The notes under the pieces: generated by a model
The model's database searches: none
Told to the model about the DNA's origin: nothing
The model's input: only the letters and a program-made list of their open reading frames with translations
From: Vitrella brassicaformis
Lineage: Eukaryota > Sar > Vitrellaceae
DNA: 64,000 bases
Direction: 5' to 3'
Assembly: GCA_001179505.1 (NCBI GenBank)
Contig: CDMY01000422.1
Coordinates: forward strand, 1 to 64,000
In this document: positions 11,001-24,278 of the stretch, in pieces
Layout: each line of letters opens with the position of its first letter
How positions within the stretch are numbered: the first letter of the stretch is position 1
Translations under genes and position numbers: made by a program

Positions 11001-14000
11001 CTCACGGCTGTACGTGTCGGTGTGTGTGCAGGGTTCGAAGCGGCACGCGGGTCTGCAGTGTTTGTGTTCGCTGGCTCGTGACGCCGGTCCAGACGTGCAG
11101 GGTCGTGTGGCGTACCGCATCCAACGGCTCATGCAGCACCTCAAGGAGCTCACGCCCCTGTCAGTGCGGTGCCTCATATTCGCCATGATCGCGCTGCAGT
11201 CGACAACCATAGAGGACGTCAAGAGCACCATGGTGTCGGCCTACAGCACTCTCATCAAGGGCGCCAGCGACCCCGATACCTTCGCCGAGCACTGCGCTAA
11301 GGCACTCGTCACTGTCATCACCACACCCGGCACATCGGTACAACTCAGACAAGAATCATTTAGAGTCCTACACGACGGTAACAACAAGACGCGATGCACG
11401 CCCATCAAGCGTACACTCGACCCCCTTTCTGTTCATGTGTCTGTCTCGTTCTAATTCAGTTCTCGCGAGTGATGTCGCGTGTCGGTATTTCGGCCAGCCG
11501 TCATGTATGGAGCAGCTGCTCGAGTGCGCCACACCCGGGAGGCTGCTGACCAACACGCCTGTGTGGTCGGTGTTCTGCCGCGTCATGTGCCACCCCCACA
11601 ACACCGCCAGGGTCAACCAATACATTCCCACTCTCACCGCTATCATAGACATGACCACCAAGGGACAGGTCAGTGAGTCAGTCAGCCACTCAGTAAGGGG
11701 GTCGCTTCAGCATGCGTCTGTGTCGTGTGTTAGGACCTGGCGCCCCTCGCATTCGATCTGTCCCGCCTCATAGAGAAGAGTGCCATCTTGCCTCAAGTGC
11801 AAGAGTGCGTCCGCCACAAAGAGACATACATGTACGTTGTACCATCGAATCGAAGTTATGGCTGTTTGTGGCTGATATGCAGGCTGTTGTTGAGCCCATG
11901 TCGGTTCCGTTTGCTGCTGGACATTGTGCAGATGGGTCTCAAGCCGCCCCCCAACATGGCCATGCTGCAGTGTGTCTGCACCGCCATGGCCACACTCACC
12001 ATCAGTCGCAGACCAACGTACGCGACAGCTGTCATACGAGTTGACAAAGCTCTTCCCTTGACTCTCTCTGTGCACGGTGCAGTGTGTTTGAGAAGATCCG
12101 TTCGTGTCTGGGGGACTTGCTACAGCTGCTGGCCGATGTGTGCCACATGTGTCTCACGCAGATCCCCACGAGCGTCGACCGGTCGGTGGCTGGGGATCGG
12201 CTGGCCGTCAGGGACAGCGGGGCTAAAGGACATGGCTTGAGAGACGGCACACATGCCGGTGGGGCCGAGGCGAGCAGCCCTCCTGCCGTCGTCGTGTTTG
12301 CGCTCCCGAAGCATGCACCCGGCAGCCAGTGGCGAGCCAAGCGAAGCGCCACGCAGCGGCTGGCTACACAGGGGCCGCCGATGGACATGGACAGTGGACC
12401 GGGGAGCATGTCCGACGGTGGCCCGTCCCTGCGGGTGGCGGGCGGTGACGTGAATGGTTCGAGGTACCATGTGCTGCTGCAGACTCTCAAAGTGCTGGCC
12501 GCCCTGGCCTCCTGCAATGGCGAGGGGCACAACGGTCCCAGGCACCAGATCATCAGGCAAAACAGGGAGGGGGGGAGAGGGAAGCCGAATGGATGATGAA
12601 TGGATGGAGCTTCGCATGTTATGCATTTGCTTTGTATGTCGGTGCGTTCATTGTGTCCAGTGTTGGTTTGTTGGACATCCTGTCCCCCCTCGCTGCCGAT
12701 CTGTGCAGCCCCCCTCCTGAACTGCTGAGGTGGGCACATCTCAGTGCCTATTGCTTATCTCCGTGGAACCCCGCCCCTTGATGCTGTGTATTGCAGCTGT
12801 TACTTGCAGCTGCTGACGTGCCTGTGCCGGAGCAATGACCTGCGCTCGAGGCTCATTGCGCCCTCCAGACTGACGTCCCTGCTCAGCCACTTCCACAGAC
12901 TCCACACACGCTATGTCAACACCGCACACCAGCCAATCGCCGACGTGTCGCTCAGTGATCGGCCGCATGAGACGCAGACATCCAGCAGCGAGAGACAGGT
13001 ACGCCGGTGCATAGAGTATGGCCGGATAGCAACTGAACCAAATGTGGTGATCTACAGGTGGATGATTCTGTGTGATGTGTGCAGGACATCGAAGCTGTAT
13101 ACGTTGCTGTGGCACAACTGCTGCAGTTGTGCACCGTCAACGAGGAAAGCTCGGCGTGAGCCAGGGGCTCGAAGCACATCAGACAGAGTACACTGGACAG
13201 ACTCCTGTGTCGGTCTGTTGTCGGTTTGCAGGTTCCTGCGTTACGATTCCTCTGCCATCAGTGCCATATTCAACATCATATCTTACGGACCGCCACCAGC
13301 ACAAGTCAGCGAGCGCATTATTGATGGACATGATTGCATTTCTCAGCCGTGTGCCGTTGTGTGCAGGAGGGCGGCATCAAGGCCCTGTACGTGGTAGGTG
13401 TGGATGAGAATGTCAAGAAGCAAGTTGTGCGGCAGAACGTCCTGGACACCCTGTGCAACATCGCCAAACAAGTACGCAACAGCCACTGCCATGGTCGCCA
13501 ATGCATGAACAACACATCCATTAGGGTCCGGCCAGTGTGCAAGGTCATGCGGCGTGGGTGGTGGCTTCACTGGTCGTCCGGGGCGAAGCCGTGGAGGTCT
13601 TCTTTGACAGGAGAAGCCTCTCACAACTCCTGGCACTCCAGGAGGCCAGCAACCCCAAAGTCAGAAGCCAAGCCCTATGGGCCCTCGCGTACATGCCCCC
13701 AGGTGCGTCAGCACCGCACCACACAGACAGCACACATGTCCCTTGTTCGAGAGGTCGTATGATGTTTACTCCTTCGCCATCAATCAGAGACTCCACTCAT
13801 TGAGAAAATGTTAGTGTGCGGTTTGATGGAGGGCTTTGAGGCAGCCGTCTGCCCCCCATCGGTCGACTCGTCCCCGAGTGCAGCCATCGAGCCGGGACGG
13901 ATGACAGACGAATGGGCTGTCGTAGCACAAGCATGCGCAGCGCTGGCCAGGCTGGCCAAGTCGGAAACCTTCAGAGCCGCTGCAGTCACCAGGAGAGAGC

Positions 14001-15679
14001 AGCACTCTCACTCCCGGCAGCAGCCCCAAGGCCAAACGCTACTGCTAAGTCTCATGGACAGTGGACGAGTGGGCGTGGGAGAGGCCATTCCAGTCCTGGT
14101 GGTCCGCATGTCGGACCTGCTATCGGCAATAACCCTGTGTGCGGGTGGGGAGATCGCCTATGACGTGCACCCTCCGCATGACAAGAGTGGCAACAGGCGC
14201 GACAAAGACATCAAGGAGATCGTCGACCTAGAAGACGTTCAGGTGACCTGTCTGCTGACTGGAGTGCTGCAGCCACACACAAGCCTGCTCCCCGGTCACT
14301 GAATGTGCAGGTGGGTGCATTTGAGGGGCTGGCTGAGCTGTGTCGGACGCACGAGCTGGCTGCACCCTTCTTGGCGCACGGGGGGGGTGAGAGGGTAGTA
14401 TCAGCCCTCAGCGACGCACGTGTGAGGGTGCGGGAGGCGGCACTCAAGGCACTGGTGCGTCTGATGGACCACGCACAGCTGAGACAGGACTGGCAGGCAT
14501 TGTGGTCCTCGTCCACCACCGCCCTGTTCCAGTCGCCGGCAGTGACTGCAGGGGGTGAAAGAGAGAGGGGGGAGGGCGCTTTGGCTTCCGTGTGGACGAT
14601 CGACGAGCAGCGTGGACTGGCCAAGGCAATACGGCTGATGGGTGGGGACGAGACATCACAGAGGGCGCTCATTGACGATGGGGCCCTCGCAGTGCTCATG
14701 GAGCTGGCTGAGAGCAGCGACACTACTGTTCAGGTGCGCTGGCCAAGCCTTACACGCACACACACCCCTCGGGCAGCTCCGTCCCTTCGCCTGTCTGTCT
14801 GTCTGTATGTATCTGTGTGTTGTGTGGCTGCCTGCAGGTTGAAGTAGCATGGGCGATCGGGGTGTTGGCTGCCCACCCTGAGCTAGAGGTGGCCCTAGCA
14901 GAGGCGGGGGCCATCGAGGCACTCATCAAGCTGCAACAAGCCAAGCGGGAAGACGTCCGAAAACGGGCCGATTGGTCTATGAGAATCCTCAGCAATGAAG
15001 CACTCACGTGAGCAACCAAAGCAAGATGCAGGGTGTCACCCTCCCTCTTGCTACTTACTGTCTGTGCCGTCAATGTGCCCGGCAGTTACAACGACATCCT
15101 GTCGACGACTCGTCGGCGTGCGGAGGGGCCTCAGGAGCCTGCCAAAGGCACCAAGGAGGTTGCTGGATTCCCACGCTTACCCGTGGCTGCCCCGGCGGCA
15201 GGGGGCGAGACACCGATGATGGCGGCATTGGGGCCTGATGAGGATGAGCCGGAGGCGTCCGATAGTGAAGAGTGGAGTGATGCCATGGACAGCGGATCCA
15301 TCCCTAGCGGGGATGACCAAGACACCACCAACACCACTGCGCAAGACACCAAGGAGAGACCCGCTGCTGGGACTGTCCTGGAGGCGCCGTCAGAGCAGCT
15401 GCATGAGCCCCCGCCAGCAATGTCGGACAGAGTGTTATCCTCCTCTGCGGCGAGGCGAGGCTCGACAGTTGTTGCCTCGCGTCCTCTACCCAGGCCACCC
15501 TCCACGACTTCTCCGAGGTTCGAGGGCCTGTGGAGAAAAGACAAGACACTAAAAAAAGGTACATTCAATTTGTGTTTGCTTCCTTGCACTGTTCAGGGTG
15601 GCCGCGCTTCGTCAACAACGTCGTCGACATCAACGTCAATCGGGAAGGAAGGACGCTATCAAAGAGGTATCACCGTTAA
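8024..15679 (+). CDS. Large armadillo/HEAT-repeat protein
   Basis: Long multi-exon gene. The first exon (8024 to about 9046/9073) has a charged N-terminus with a basic patch (about residues 25-60) and acidic stretches, then helical repeats. Later exons keep the ARM helix pattern: CSHPSPVIQTSTASALCLL, DPRVLQWTSATLANLARN, NAAWTLLFLSLHK, RRSAIVCLWIASIIAKE, GHAAWVVASLVVRGEAVEV, VRSQALWALAYMPP and VEVAWAIGVLAAHPELEVAL. The C-terminal part (about 15090-15560) is acidic and Ser/Thr/Pro-rich, and the last exon ends NREGRTLSKRYHR-stop at 15679. The total should be near 1,900-2,000 residues. ARM proteins are protein-binding scaffolds; no catalytic domain was seen and I cannot name an orthologue. The ATG has an A at -3 and lies 7 bases after the end of the transposable element. 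An in-frame TAG at 9059-9061 needs a splice or error explanation (see findings). Exon limits between 9.1 and 15 kb are approximate. Confidence 0.8.
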
Positions 15680-16337
15680 GCGCGCGGTTCACGATGATCT
15701 GCATTCCGTTCTTCAGATTCGAGCGCTGGTCGACCTCATGCTGGCTAATGCCTACCCGGCTTCTTTGTCAGACAGGGAAGCGACGAACCCTGCCCTGTTG
15801 TCAACGTGCATATCACCCACCGAGACAGCGAGTCCGGCAGCCAGGCAGCGGCTGGCGCCTGGCGCATCCATAGAGATTGCCTCGTTGCTGGCCAAACGGG
15901 TGTCAACAGCTACCCCCAGAGACAAACAGTAGTAGCCAGTCCAATGTCGGTGGCGATTGGAGCTGATCCTTTCGCAAGTTATGGTGCAGGGGGCCCACTC
16001 AGTATCATTGCGCAGTACATGAGTATATATCATGTGTCTATGTATACGCAGGTCATGCTAAAGCGTCGTCCAGAAGCCTTAGGGCAGCGCGTTGTTCCGT
16101 GCCAGGCCATGCCCGTTGATATGGACGTGTAAGGGGCTATGAGTGATGATTCCCAGGAGAAGGAAGGACAGGGGGAGGTGGACGAGTGCAATGATTGCAA
16201 TACACTTCATTGCAATGCATCATATCGAAGCCAAAAAGGAGTCGCCACCTTGTTGGTCGCTAATATAAAAAACCGTAACAAACCCTAGCGAAACCCTGGA
16301 CGAGGCTCGCCCAGGCTCGCCCTGCAGGCTCGCCCTA
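15680..16337. other. Downstream non-coding stretch
   Basis: Follows the ARM gene stop. Open frames continue through the stop but are low in complexity. I see no gene, only a short TGCAATGCAAT-type repetition at 16185-16220. Confidence 0.4.
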
Positions 16338-17041
16338 CGATCGCCGAGCGTTCCTTCGTTCGTTCGTCAACCCCGGCCCCCCGAAGGGGTACGCAAGAAA
16401 GGGTCTGTGTGAGTCCATAGAAAGTCACAAGTCAGGAGAAGGAAGCACCGGATGCAACGCAACCCACCGCTTACGCAAGGCCTTCGCAGACAGTAGAAAA
16501 CTGGCTACCGCTTCATGCACACGCAGTGAGCGAGAGGTGAGCAGAGAAAAGGCAAACACAAGAGGATCACAATAATTGAGATCCCATCGAAAGTAAACCT
16601 TGCCATCACGCGCCGCAAGGCCATACATGCGAACAACACGGAATACTTCCCCTCGTGCAGAGCTATAGAGCGGACAGTAGAAAAGAATGTGCAGCTCATC
16701 CTCAACAGGTGGCACCCACATGTGAGATAAGAAATGAAAAACGGTGCAATACGGGCAAGAGCGTAGCAGTCGTGGAGGGCCACCGATACGCCCATCAGTA
16801 ACTGCACAAGGATATGTACCGGTCCGAAAAGCGAACAGCACACGACGCTTGGGTCTAGGTAGTGAGAAGTAGCATGGAAAGGTGGACAAGGGCTGGATGA
16901 GGCGATGAAGCCAGTCTTGGCCTGACTCAATAATGAAATCACGCAGAAAAGGAGGTACGTACGCAGGTAGAGAGAGTAGAGCGTTCGTTCCTTCGTTCGT
17001 TAACCTCACGGGGACCTTGCCCCCCGGCCCCCCGAAGCGTC
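16338..17041 (-). mobile_element. LINE-type retrotransposon fragment, 3' end of ORF2
   Basis: The minus frame 17009-16425 (194 aa) carries a C-terminal zinc-ribbon region typical of LINE ORF2 proteins: FAFRTGTYPC, then LRSCPYC, and VEDELHILFYCPLYSSAR (C-x2-C ... H-x4-C pattern). No reverse-transcriptase palm motif (YADD) is present, so this is a 5'-truncated fragment. Related GC-rich sequences with CGTTCGTT and CCCCCCGAAG flank it at 16338-16391 and 16979-17041. Its 3' end (about 16412-16445) recurs at 41257-41297, which suggests both are ends of one LINE family. Confidence 0.6.
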
Positions 17042-17379
17042 ACAGTAGAGAATGAAGAAGGAAGAAGGAGGAGAAGGGATGTGACGCAGGGAGAGCGTTG
17101 GCGCTCCGCTGCTTGCGGAGGGAGGGAGGAATTCTTCTTGCAAGCCCGATCGCGCTTCTTTTCCTCGGCTCCCACCCGATCGGGTTTGCACGAAGAAGTG
17201 CGTGTTGCAGACTGAGATTCTGTGTGGTCACTGTTGGCAGGCGCCTCATGGGCCTCCGCCTACGTCTTCGCTCCCGTTGGACGAGGATTGGGGGACCCGG
17301 GTGGACACCACAATTGGTTTCATCGATTTTTGGCCTCACACACCTCACACACCAGGGCAGATGGGAGCCAATGCATGAT

Positions 17380-17480
17380 GTGTGTGTGTTCTCTGTGTGT
17401 GTGTTCTCTGTGTGTGTTGTCTGTGTGTGTGTTGTCTGTGTGTGTGTTGTCTGTGTGTGTGTTGTCTGTGTGTGTCTGTG
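17380..17480. repeat. GT-rich microsatellite
   Basis: Repeats of GTGTGTGTTGTCT / GTGTGTGTTCTCT in near-perfect tandem. It yields long spurious frames on both strands made of CVFSVC / THTQRT repeats. Confidence 0.9.
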
Positions 17481-17495
17481 CCATTCGTTCTTGCA

Positions 17496-17830
17496 AAGGC
17501 GAGGCCCGAAGGGCCGAGCCTGAGCTGGCTTCTTTGGTCCGTGTGAGTTCTCTGTGTGTGTTCTCTGTGTGTGTCTCTGTGCATCACATGCAACCTCCCA
17601 CCCGCCCCCTGCACACACCGGTTGTCTCTCTCTTTCGTACGAAGGCGAGGCCCGAAGGGCCGAGCCTAAGCGTGGCTTCTCTCGTCTGTGTGAGTTCTCT
17701 ATGTGAGTTCTCTGTGTATCTGTGCATCACATGCAACCTCCCACCCACTCCTCTCTCTCTCTCTCTCTCTCTCGCTATTTGTGTGTGTGTGTAGTTGATG
17801 CGAAGGCGAGGCCCGAAGGGCCGAGCCGAG
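17496..17830. repeat. Tandem repeat of about 150 bp with GC hairpin
   Basis: Three copies of GGCGAGGCCCGAAGGGCCGA start near 17498, 17644 and 17804. The unit also includes GTGTGAGTTCTCT and GCATCACATGCAACCTCCCA, giving two full units and a partial third. GGCCC-GAA-GGGCC is a perfect hairpin. Confidence 0.85.
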
Positions 17831-18475
17831 CCAAGGCATGGTGTGTGTATCTGTGTGCACTAGCGTTGTATGTGTAGTGGAGAGACGATGTTGTGGAGAG
17901 ACGACAAAAGAGCGGAGAGAGCTGCAACGATATGAAGAATGCAGTGGAGAGACGCCAGCTCACTATGGAGAGGGCGGGAGAAGTCGGAGAGACGGCTTCG
18001 TAGTGCCCTTTCTCACCGTTGCTTTCTGCCTCCGCCTGCAATAACTGTTTGTTTGGCTACTGAGACGGCATTGGGTGCTCAAAGCAACCTTTTTTGTACG
18101 CTTTGAGGGGCAGACGTGTGGCAGCGTCTTTCTGCGTGCGTTTTTCGTCGTTTCTTTTGCCTTTCTTGCGCCAAGCGTGCTCTATGGGTTTCGTTCGCTG
18201 GTGTGTGGTCTCCTGCGTGCCTTCTGCAGTGTCCCTTTGGTTCCCTCTCTGTTTGTCCTGGTGTGTTCCCCGCTTCTGGTGCTGTTTTCACCGTTTTTTC
18301 GCTCGTCCTGGACGCCCCTGAGGTGGGGGGATCTGCTGTGTGCTGCTGGTGTGCTGAAAAGGGTGCGGATTTTTTTTCCACGGGTTTTCTGAAAAAGCTA
18401 GCATAGCTCGCGGTAAAACGACCCGTCTACTGGTCCCGATGGTCATGATCACCTTCTGCACTCATCGGTTGTCTC

Positions 18476-18480
18476 TCTCT

Positions 18481-18514
<34 letters not shown>

Positions 18515-18571
18515 ATTCCACACACCCTCTGCACACATGGGTTGTCTCTCTCTCTCTCTCTCTCTCCACCA
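18476..18571. repeat. CT/GT microsatellite pair
   Basis: Two stretches of TCTCTCTC and GTGTGTGT, each introduced by GGTTGTCTCTCTC, which also occurs in the 17.5-17.8 kb tandem unit. Confidence 0.85.
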
Positions 18572-19556
18572 GGGCATGTTGAACCTTTACTAAGACCATT
18601 TCACGAGTGATTCAACATGTCCTTTGAGATTCTCCTCTGGAACAGACGCTTGCCTGCACCGCCGCGACGTGGCCAGCGACCGAGCCCTGCGCGCTCCGCC
18701 GCCTGCTAACCGGCCAGACAAACTGGACAAGTGGGAAATCGCTCCCTATCTCCTTTTTGTTTGCTCTCGTTCACGCGCTTTCATAAAATTTCCCCTGACT
18801 CGCTCGCGTTCGCGAAACGAAATGCATGCAAAGCCCCCATGGCCGCATGCGAGCCCCCAGCCGAAGGGAACCGAAGGAAGTGCTAGTTTGGCGAGCTTTT
18901 GGCGTGTGTGACCGCCCCTTTTCTCCTTTGACGATGGCATGTCGCCGTTTTCGATCACCTCGAGTGCAGCGCTGATGCTCGTCAGCATCCTTCGATTCCG
19001 TTTCGTCAGCAGAAAACTACGAGGGGCGTCTCGAAACATATCGCACGTGTTTCTTGTCAAATCTTTTCTGCATCTCAGATCAAGAGGACTTTCAGGTGCG
19101 TCGGTTGGCGAATGACAGCTCGTCACGCAGCGGGCTCGAGAGGGACTAACTGACCATCCCTGCAATGTCTAGATGCATGTAGGTTGACGGAGGGACGCAG
19201 GGAGATCTAAATGGGTATGTAGGGCTGCCTGGCTGAGTGCTGCATACAGTACATGAATGCGCGTATGCATGCACGTTTGATGAATGAATTCGGAAAAGGA
19301 GGGGGATCAGCTCGGCCGCTCAGTTTGTTGTGTGTTCGGTGTGTCGGTGTGTGTGGATGGATGGTTGGATGTGCCCATGTATATTGATTGTTGTGTAATC
19401 GAGAATACATACTGACAAAATAATGACAAACGTTAGAGTACAAATGCAGTCAATCCGTCGAGTTGCCTCACTCACTCGGTCTTCTTGTTGCTTGCTTCTC
19501 TGCACACAGAAAAAGGCAGCAAAGTACCCAATGACGTCGCCACGATGCACTCGAAT
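18572..19556. other. Non-coding stretch
   Basis: Contains a minus frame at 18746-19165 with no recognisable domain and biased content (RERERVRGN). I see no convincing gene. It ends at the SEY1 3' end. Confidence 0.4.
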
Positions 19557-22500
19557 TTACGTTGGTATGTTCCGCGAGTGGTCATCTGCAGGCGACGCTG
19601 TGGTTGCGCCCTGGCCTCCCCCGCCCCCCACGGATCCCATCAGTAGTGAGTTGATGAGCGGCAGGTTGGGCAGCAGAAAGGCATCGTAAGCGAATCCCAT
19701 GGCCTTAGATGCGAACTGGTTCACAGCACTGAGCCACCCGGCCAGCCGACACAACCACGACATGCAATGCATCCCGGAGCGGACCCCGGTAACCACCGCT
19801 CCTTGACGCTTACCGCTGGTGCCCCGTTTGGTATGCGACCAGAAGCGCCACGGCAAGCCCCAGCACCACATAAATGATGAACACGCGACACGACATCAGC
19901 TCGTCCCAACCTGAGAAGCCAAAAATGAAACGAGAGGCCATGCACATCGCTGGCTGGTCGTCTTGCTCGCATCGCATCACAATCCTGGACTGACCGACAA
20001 GCAGGAGGAGAAGCCATACCCACCACGGCACATTAGCAAGGGAATTCTTGGAACTGCACAGAGAAAAGGAGAGAGAAGCGGATCATTCGCATACATGATG
20101 TTTCCTTGTACGTGTTCGCACTTGTTACCCGCCAGATGCGCGCATGATTTGTGCGTTTTGACAGGTCTTGACCATCGTGCGTTCGATCTGATCGGTCCGA
20201 CACCCATCAGCCAGAAAAGCGGTTTGCGCAGCTGATGTATTGAGTTACTACCCGTGTTTGTACAGCAGCCTTCATCGTGTCGGTAAGGAGAGGAGTCTCA
20301 ACCCCTGCAGAGCACACAGCAGCATAGTCCACAACCAGCCAACATTCGTTCGCGAGTGCGTACACCGCTGCACTTCTCCAGTCGGGTCGGAGTATCCCGG
20401 GATGACCTTGTCCAGACTCACATCGAAGGTGATAAAGGTGCCCAGGGACTCTGTATGGTCAAATTACATCCGGGACGACAACAAAGGTTCATTGGAGAGG
20501 TCTGCAATGCATGCAGCCCATTGCCGCGGAGGCACGCCGGCCTTACCCATGGCCTTTTCCTTGGCCTTGAGGAAGTACTGACTGATCCGCTCCTGAGATA
20601 TGTCGGGCCACTGACACACAAACAGACAGGTCTGTCCCAGGAAAAGCGACCTCCTGTGTCTGCGTGAGTACGTGTCTGGGCGTGCCATCTTCATTGATTT
20701 CGAACTCGGCTTGGAACTTCTGTATGATGGAGTGATCGAGGGAGTGTTTGACGAAGTGCTCCAGCTTGGTCCGTGCCTCCTTGACGCACTCCCGTCCCAC
20801 CAGGGCCTCCAGCCCCTCACCCAGGCCCTCCGATGCAGCTGCGCCGCTGGGTGGTGCGCTTGTGCTGCTTGAACCGCCCGACACCTCCACGTGGTCGATG
20901 TTAACCACGACACGACGAGTCAATCCTATTCACACACACATTGCACACGGATGGGCAGTTGATGCCGCGCCTGCATGCATGTGCCCTCGTACCTTTCCAC
21001 GACTCGCTCATTTGCTGTACGGCAACTTCTTTCGCCTTGCAAATTGCGTCTGTTGCCATCGTCCAGAAGACTTCCTTGGCCACGGTCGTCTGGCTCACCA
21101 GAATGTCAATCTGTGTCAACTCCTCCGATATCGGACCCTGAAGCGGAAACGGACCACAGACACATGAGCTACGGCTTATAGACGGTATCGGTGCGGTTTC
21201 ATTCTGGCCTGTAATGCTTCCTTGAAGGCAGCCAACTGTGCTTGGCGAACCCGATTGATCGAATTCTCCAGCGCATCTGACAAGACCGCAGACCAAGGGC
21301 TCTCGCGTCATCCTCGAGAGACAGTGCCTCACGGACCTGTGAGTGACTGCAGCGTGTGGGATACGTCAAACGTCCGTGGCCCATCGCCAGGTACCGCGAC
21401 GGAGCACGCCAAACCTGCCTCTCGCAGCTGACGCAGAGAATCCTGCTCAGCAGTGCCACTGCAGCACACAACCGGACAAAACATAACACTCTCGCGCTCT
21501 CGTGAAGATACAATCCATCCATGCCGTGGGGTCTTACCATGTGTCGGCGAAGTTGACCCATTCCTCGCTCTGTGTGACTCAGACAGCAACTCAGCAGTGT
21601 ATGCGTCTTAGTCAAGTGAGCTTTGGCATGTTGTTGTACCGTACCAGCTTGGCGCGCGAACCGATGGCTGCGAAACGCGCGCTGCAGACAACACGACGTT
21701 AGCACAGACATGCCAGCACGTCACGGCTGGCGGCGCGACGGTCCCCGGCTCCGTGCTCACTCGAGCTGTTTGGAGAAGTCCTTGGCGATGGATGTCTTGA
21801 TGTGCATGAGATGCGCTTCGACGACCTGCTGCAGCTCGTCGCACAAACTGCGTAGGCATACACGCATACATACACAAGTATACCCACATGTGCAATTCAT
21901 TCTAAGCGGCCGGGTGGGTCTTGGTTCCCTACTGCTTACGCGTTGATAAGTTCAGAGCGTTTCTTCAAGTAAACGGTCTCCTGTACACAAAGACGCCAGT
22001 ATACAGACACAGGCATATGAGCGCGAATCTCATTTGAGGAGACCTGGTAGCGCGAGGCAGGCTCCTCGTAGGCGGCTGAGACAAAGGGGAACGCAGGAAC
22101 CTACTTTTTGGCGCCAGTCATGCACGCCGTGCATTCAATTCCCTGCATACCCACTACTTGTTGGATGAGGTTATTGCCCCAGCCCTGAAGGTCGGGCACG
22201 GGTCCATGATGCGCCTACACACGACAAAGCATGGGGATGCCTTCTCGCACACAGCAAGCGATCACAGGTAGGCCCGCTGCGTCCCGATCACCTGATTCAC
22301 TTTGGCGGTTATCTTCGGCTGAGTCTCGACCAACAGTGCGCTCTTGATCTCTTCACACCTGAACAATAGATGGACATAGAGCGAGTGAGGGAGGGAGGGA
22401 CACGACATGCCTCATGCACCACTGCGAGCGAGGGACGCTCTCCTTACCTGTATGTGGCGAGCATCTCCTTCTGTGATGGAATGTTGAGCTGAGACTCGTG

Positions 22501-24091
22501 CACAATGGTGTCCTGGTCAGACAGGGCGAAAAATACCAACAAGCACCATCGATTGATTCCTTTCGTGGCCAGTTCCGTTCATTGTCGTACCCACACGCTT
22601 TTGCAGTAGTGCGCGAAGCCGTCTGCGGGCACGCGGCGAGAGTACTGCGCGGGGCGAAGACTTGTCAACCACCTGAAATACATAGGGCGAGAGAAGCAAT
22701 GCCAACACACATATACATGCGACAGCGCAGCATAGGATTGGTTTGATGGTTTACTTCCGCCTCAGGTCTTGTACACCCTTCCGGAAATCCTCCAGCGACG
22801 CGAAAAACGAAGGCAAACCAACTGAACAACATGGACACACCGGATGCAAACAGAAGCGATGCAAGCAGAATCAAACAGAAGAATACAGTGGCCAGTCCAG
22901 CAATCCCCACTTGTGTGGAATTCGAAGAAGTCGTCTGCCCCTGTGTCTTCGAAACACTTTGGCTGAATCAACAGACATAGACGGCAAAGAGAGGAGGAGG
23001 GGTGCAGGTCCGCGCCAGCCAGAACGTGTACCTTTTTGATCTTTGTCCATATCTTCCGTATGTCATCTTCAAGCATTGTCTCGAGAGTAGCTGACAGGAA
23101 GAGGCATCAAGCAACAGAGCTAAGTCATGGACTGGAGTTCACGTGGCTCATCCCCATTTAGTCCGTCACCCAGTGGTGTTTGCATTTCGCTGTGGTCTCG
23201 AATCACAAACAACATGACAGTCCTTTTGGACCTGACATGTTTGCCAAGGCCCACAGCCAACAAATGACGACACATGATACAGCCCTGTCTGCTCGCACAC
23301 GCCCGGATTTCTTTCTGCTCACTCATCTGATTGTTGGAACAGCTCCAGATTGACCGCCAGCACCTTCTCCAGCAGCTCGTAGTTTGACGCTGTCGCGCGG
23401 CCGATGTCCTACATGGATATCCATGCGCGACAGCACAACCTGAATTCAGGCTACGTGGTTGCGTACGTGCATCCACATGTTGATGACCACCAGGTCGGCC
23501 ACTGCGAGAGAGAAGAGGGCCGCGCGATGCTCGAAAGTCTGAATATGAATCAGCAGTCAGGAACAACAGGCAGACTCGGCTCGGCCGTGGGGTTGCATTG
23601 GTGAGTCCTTACATGTCTGTCTTCGCCCCTTTCTCTGCTGTCGGTGCCTTCCACATCGACGATGATCGTGGCCGTGCCTTGTCCCTCGACCAAATCCCGA
23701 CCCAGCCACAGACCCTTCGTGGTCTGGCTACGCCCCAGCTGGGAATTCATCACCTGGAACCTCGTGCCGAACAAATGATTCAACAGGGTGCCTGGTGACA
23801 AGAACGCAGCACCACCAGGCAGAGAACGAACAGGAAAAACACTACTCTCATGCTTGGGTGCACAGATCTGCCTCTTCGCTCCTACTTTTCCCGCTCGACT
23901 GGCATCCCAGCACTGTGACAACGGAGTAGTCGAAGCCGCACCTGCTAAGATGCTTCTCCTCCAGCCACTTTTCAACCTCACCACTGACAATGGACACAGC
24001 ATCATTGTGTCTTGCACCTCGATGTTCTGTTGTCGGCTTACACGAATCGCCCTGATTCGTCGATGATCTGGAGAAGCATGTTGTCCTCCAT
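19557..24091 (-). CDS. SEY1: SEY1/RHD3 family dynamin-like GTPase (ER membrane fusion)
   Basis: Minus-strand gene with many short exons. It starts [14 protein letters not shown] (ATG at 24091), the conserved SEY1 opening. The G domain shows G1 [10 protein letters not shown] (about 23895-23925), then [14 protein letters not shown]3 [17 protein letters not shown] (about 23625-23680), [20 protein letters not shown] (about 23475-23540) and G4 VIRDH (about 23195-23215). The middle helical domain includes [31 protein letters not shown] and [18 protein letters not shown] (about 22445-22500). Near the C-terminus are two membrane segments, [11 protein letters not shown] and [18 protein letters not shown] (about 19830-20025), which in this family form the ER hairpin, followed by a Gly/Ser-rich tail ending DDHSRNIPT-stop. 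The protein mediates homotypic fusion of ER tubules. The second exon junction seems to need a very short intron (see findings). Confidence 0.9.
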
Positions 24092-24278
24092 CTTACGGAA
24101 AAGTGCGTAAACACACGCGAACTGGCAAGCCCTGTATCGGCTCGCGAATCGATGAATGCTGCCGGATGAAACCTTCAGTCGGTCAAAGGATAATTAAGCT
24201 TGAATCTGGACCGTGCGTGATAATTCACATTCTGTTCGGAAGCTCAGCGTTGCTGCTGATTACAGGGAGGATGGGATC

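Noticed and set aside
17222-17794. Long frames of CVFSVC/THTQRT repeats as a gene
   Set aside because: They are products of GT microsatellites, open on both strands.
18075-18406. Three overlapping plus frames rich in Phe, Leu, Val
   Set aside because: All three frames of the same T/G-rich DNA stay open, so this reflects composition rather than coding selection.
18746-19165. 139-codon minus frame
   Set aside because: No domain, biased RERER content and no splice or homology support.
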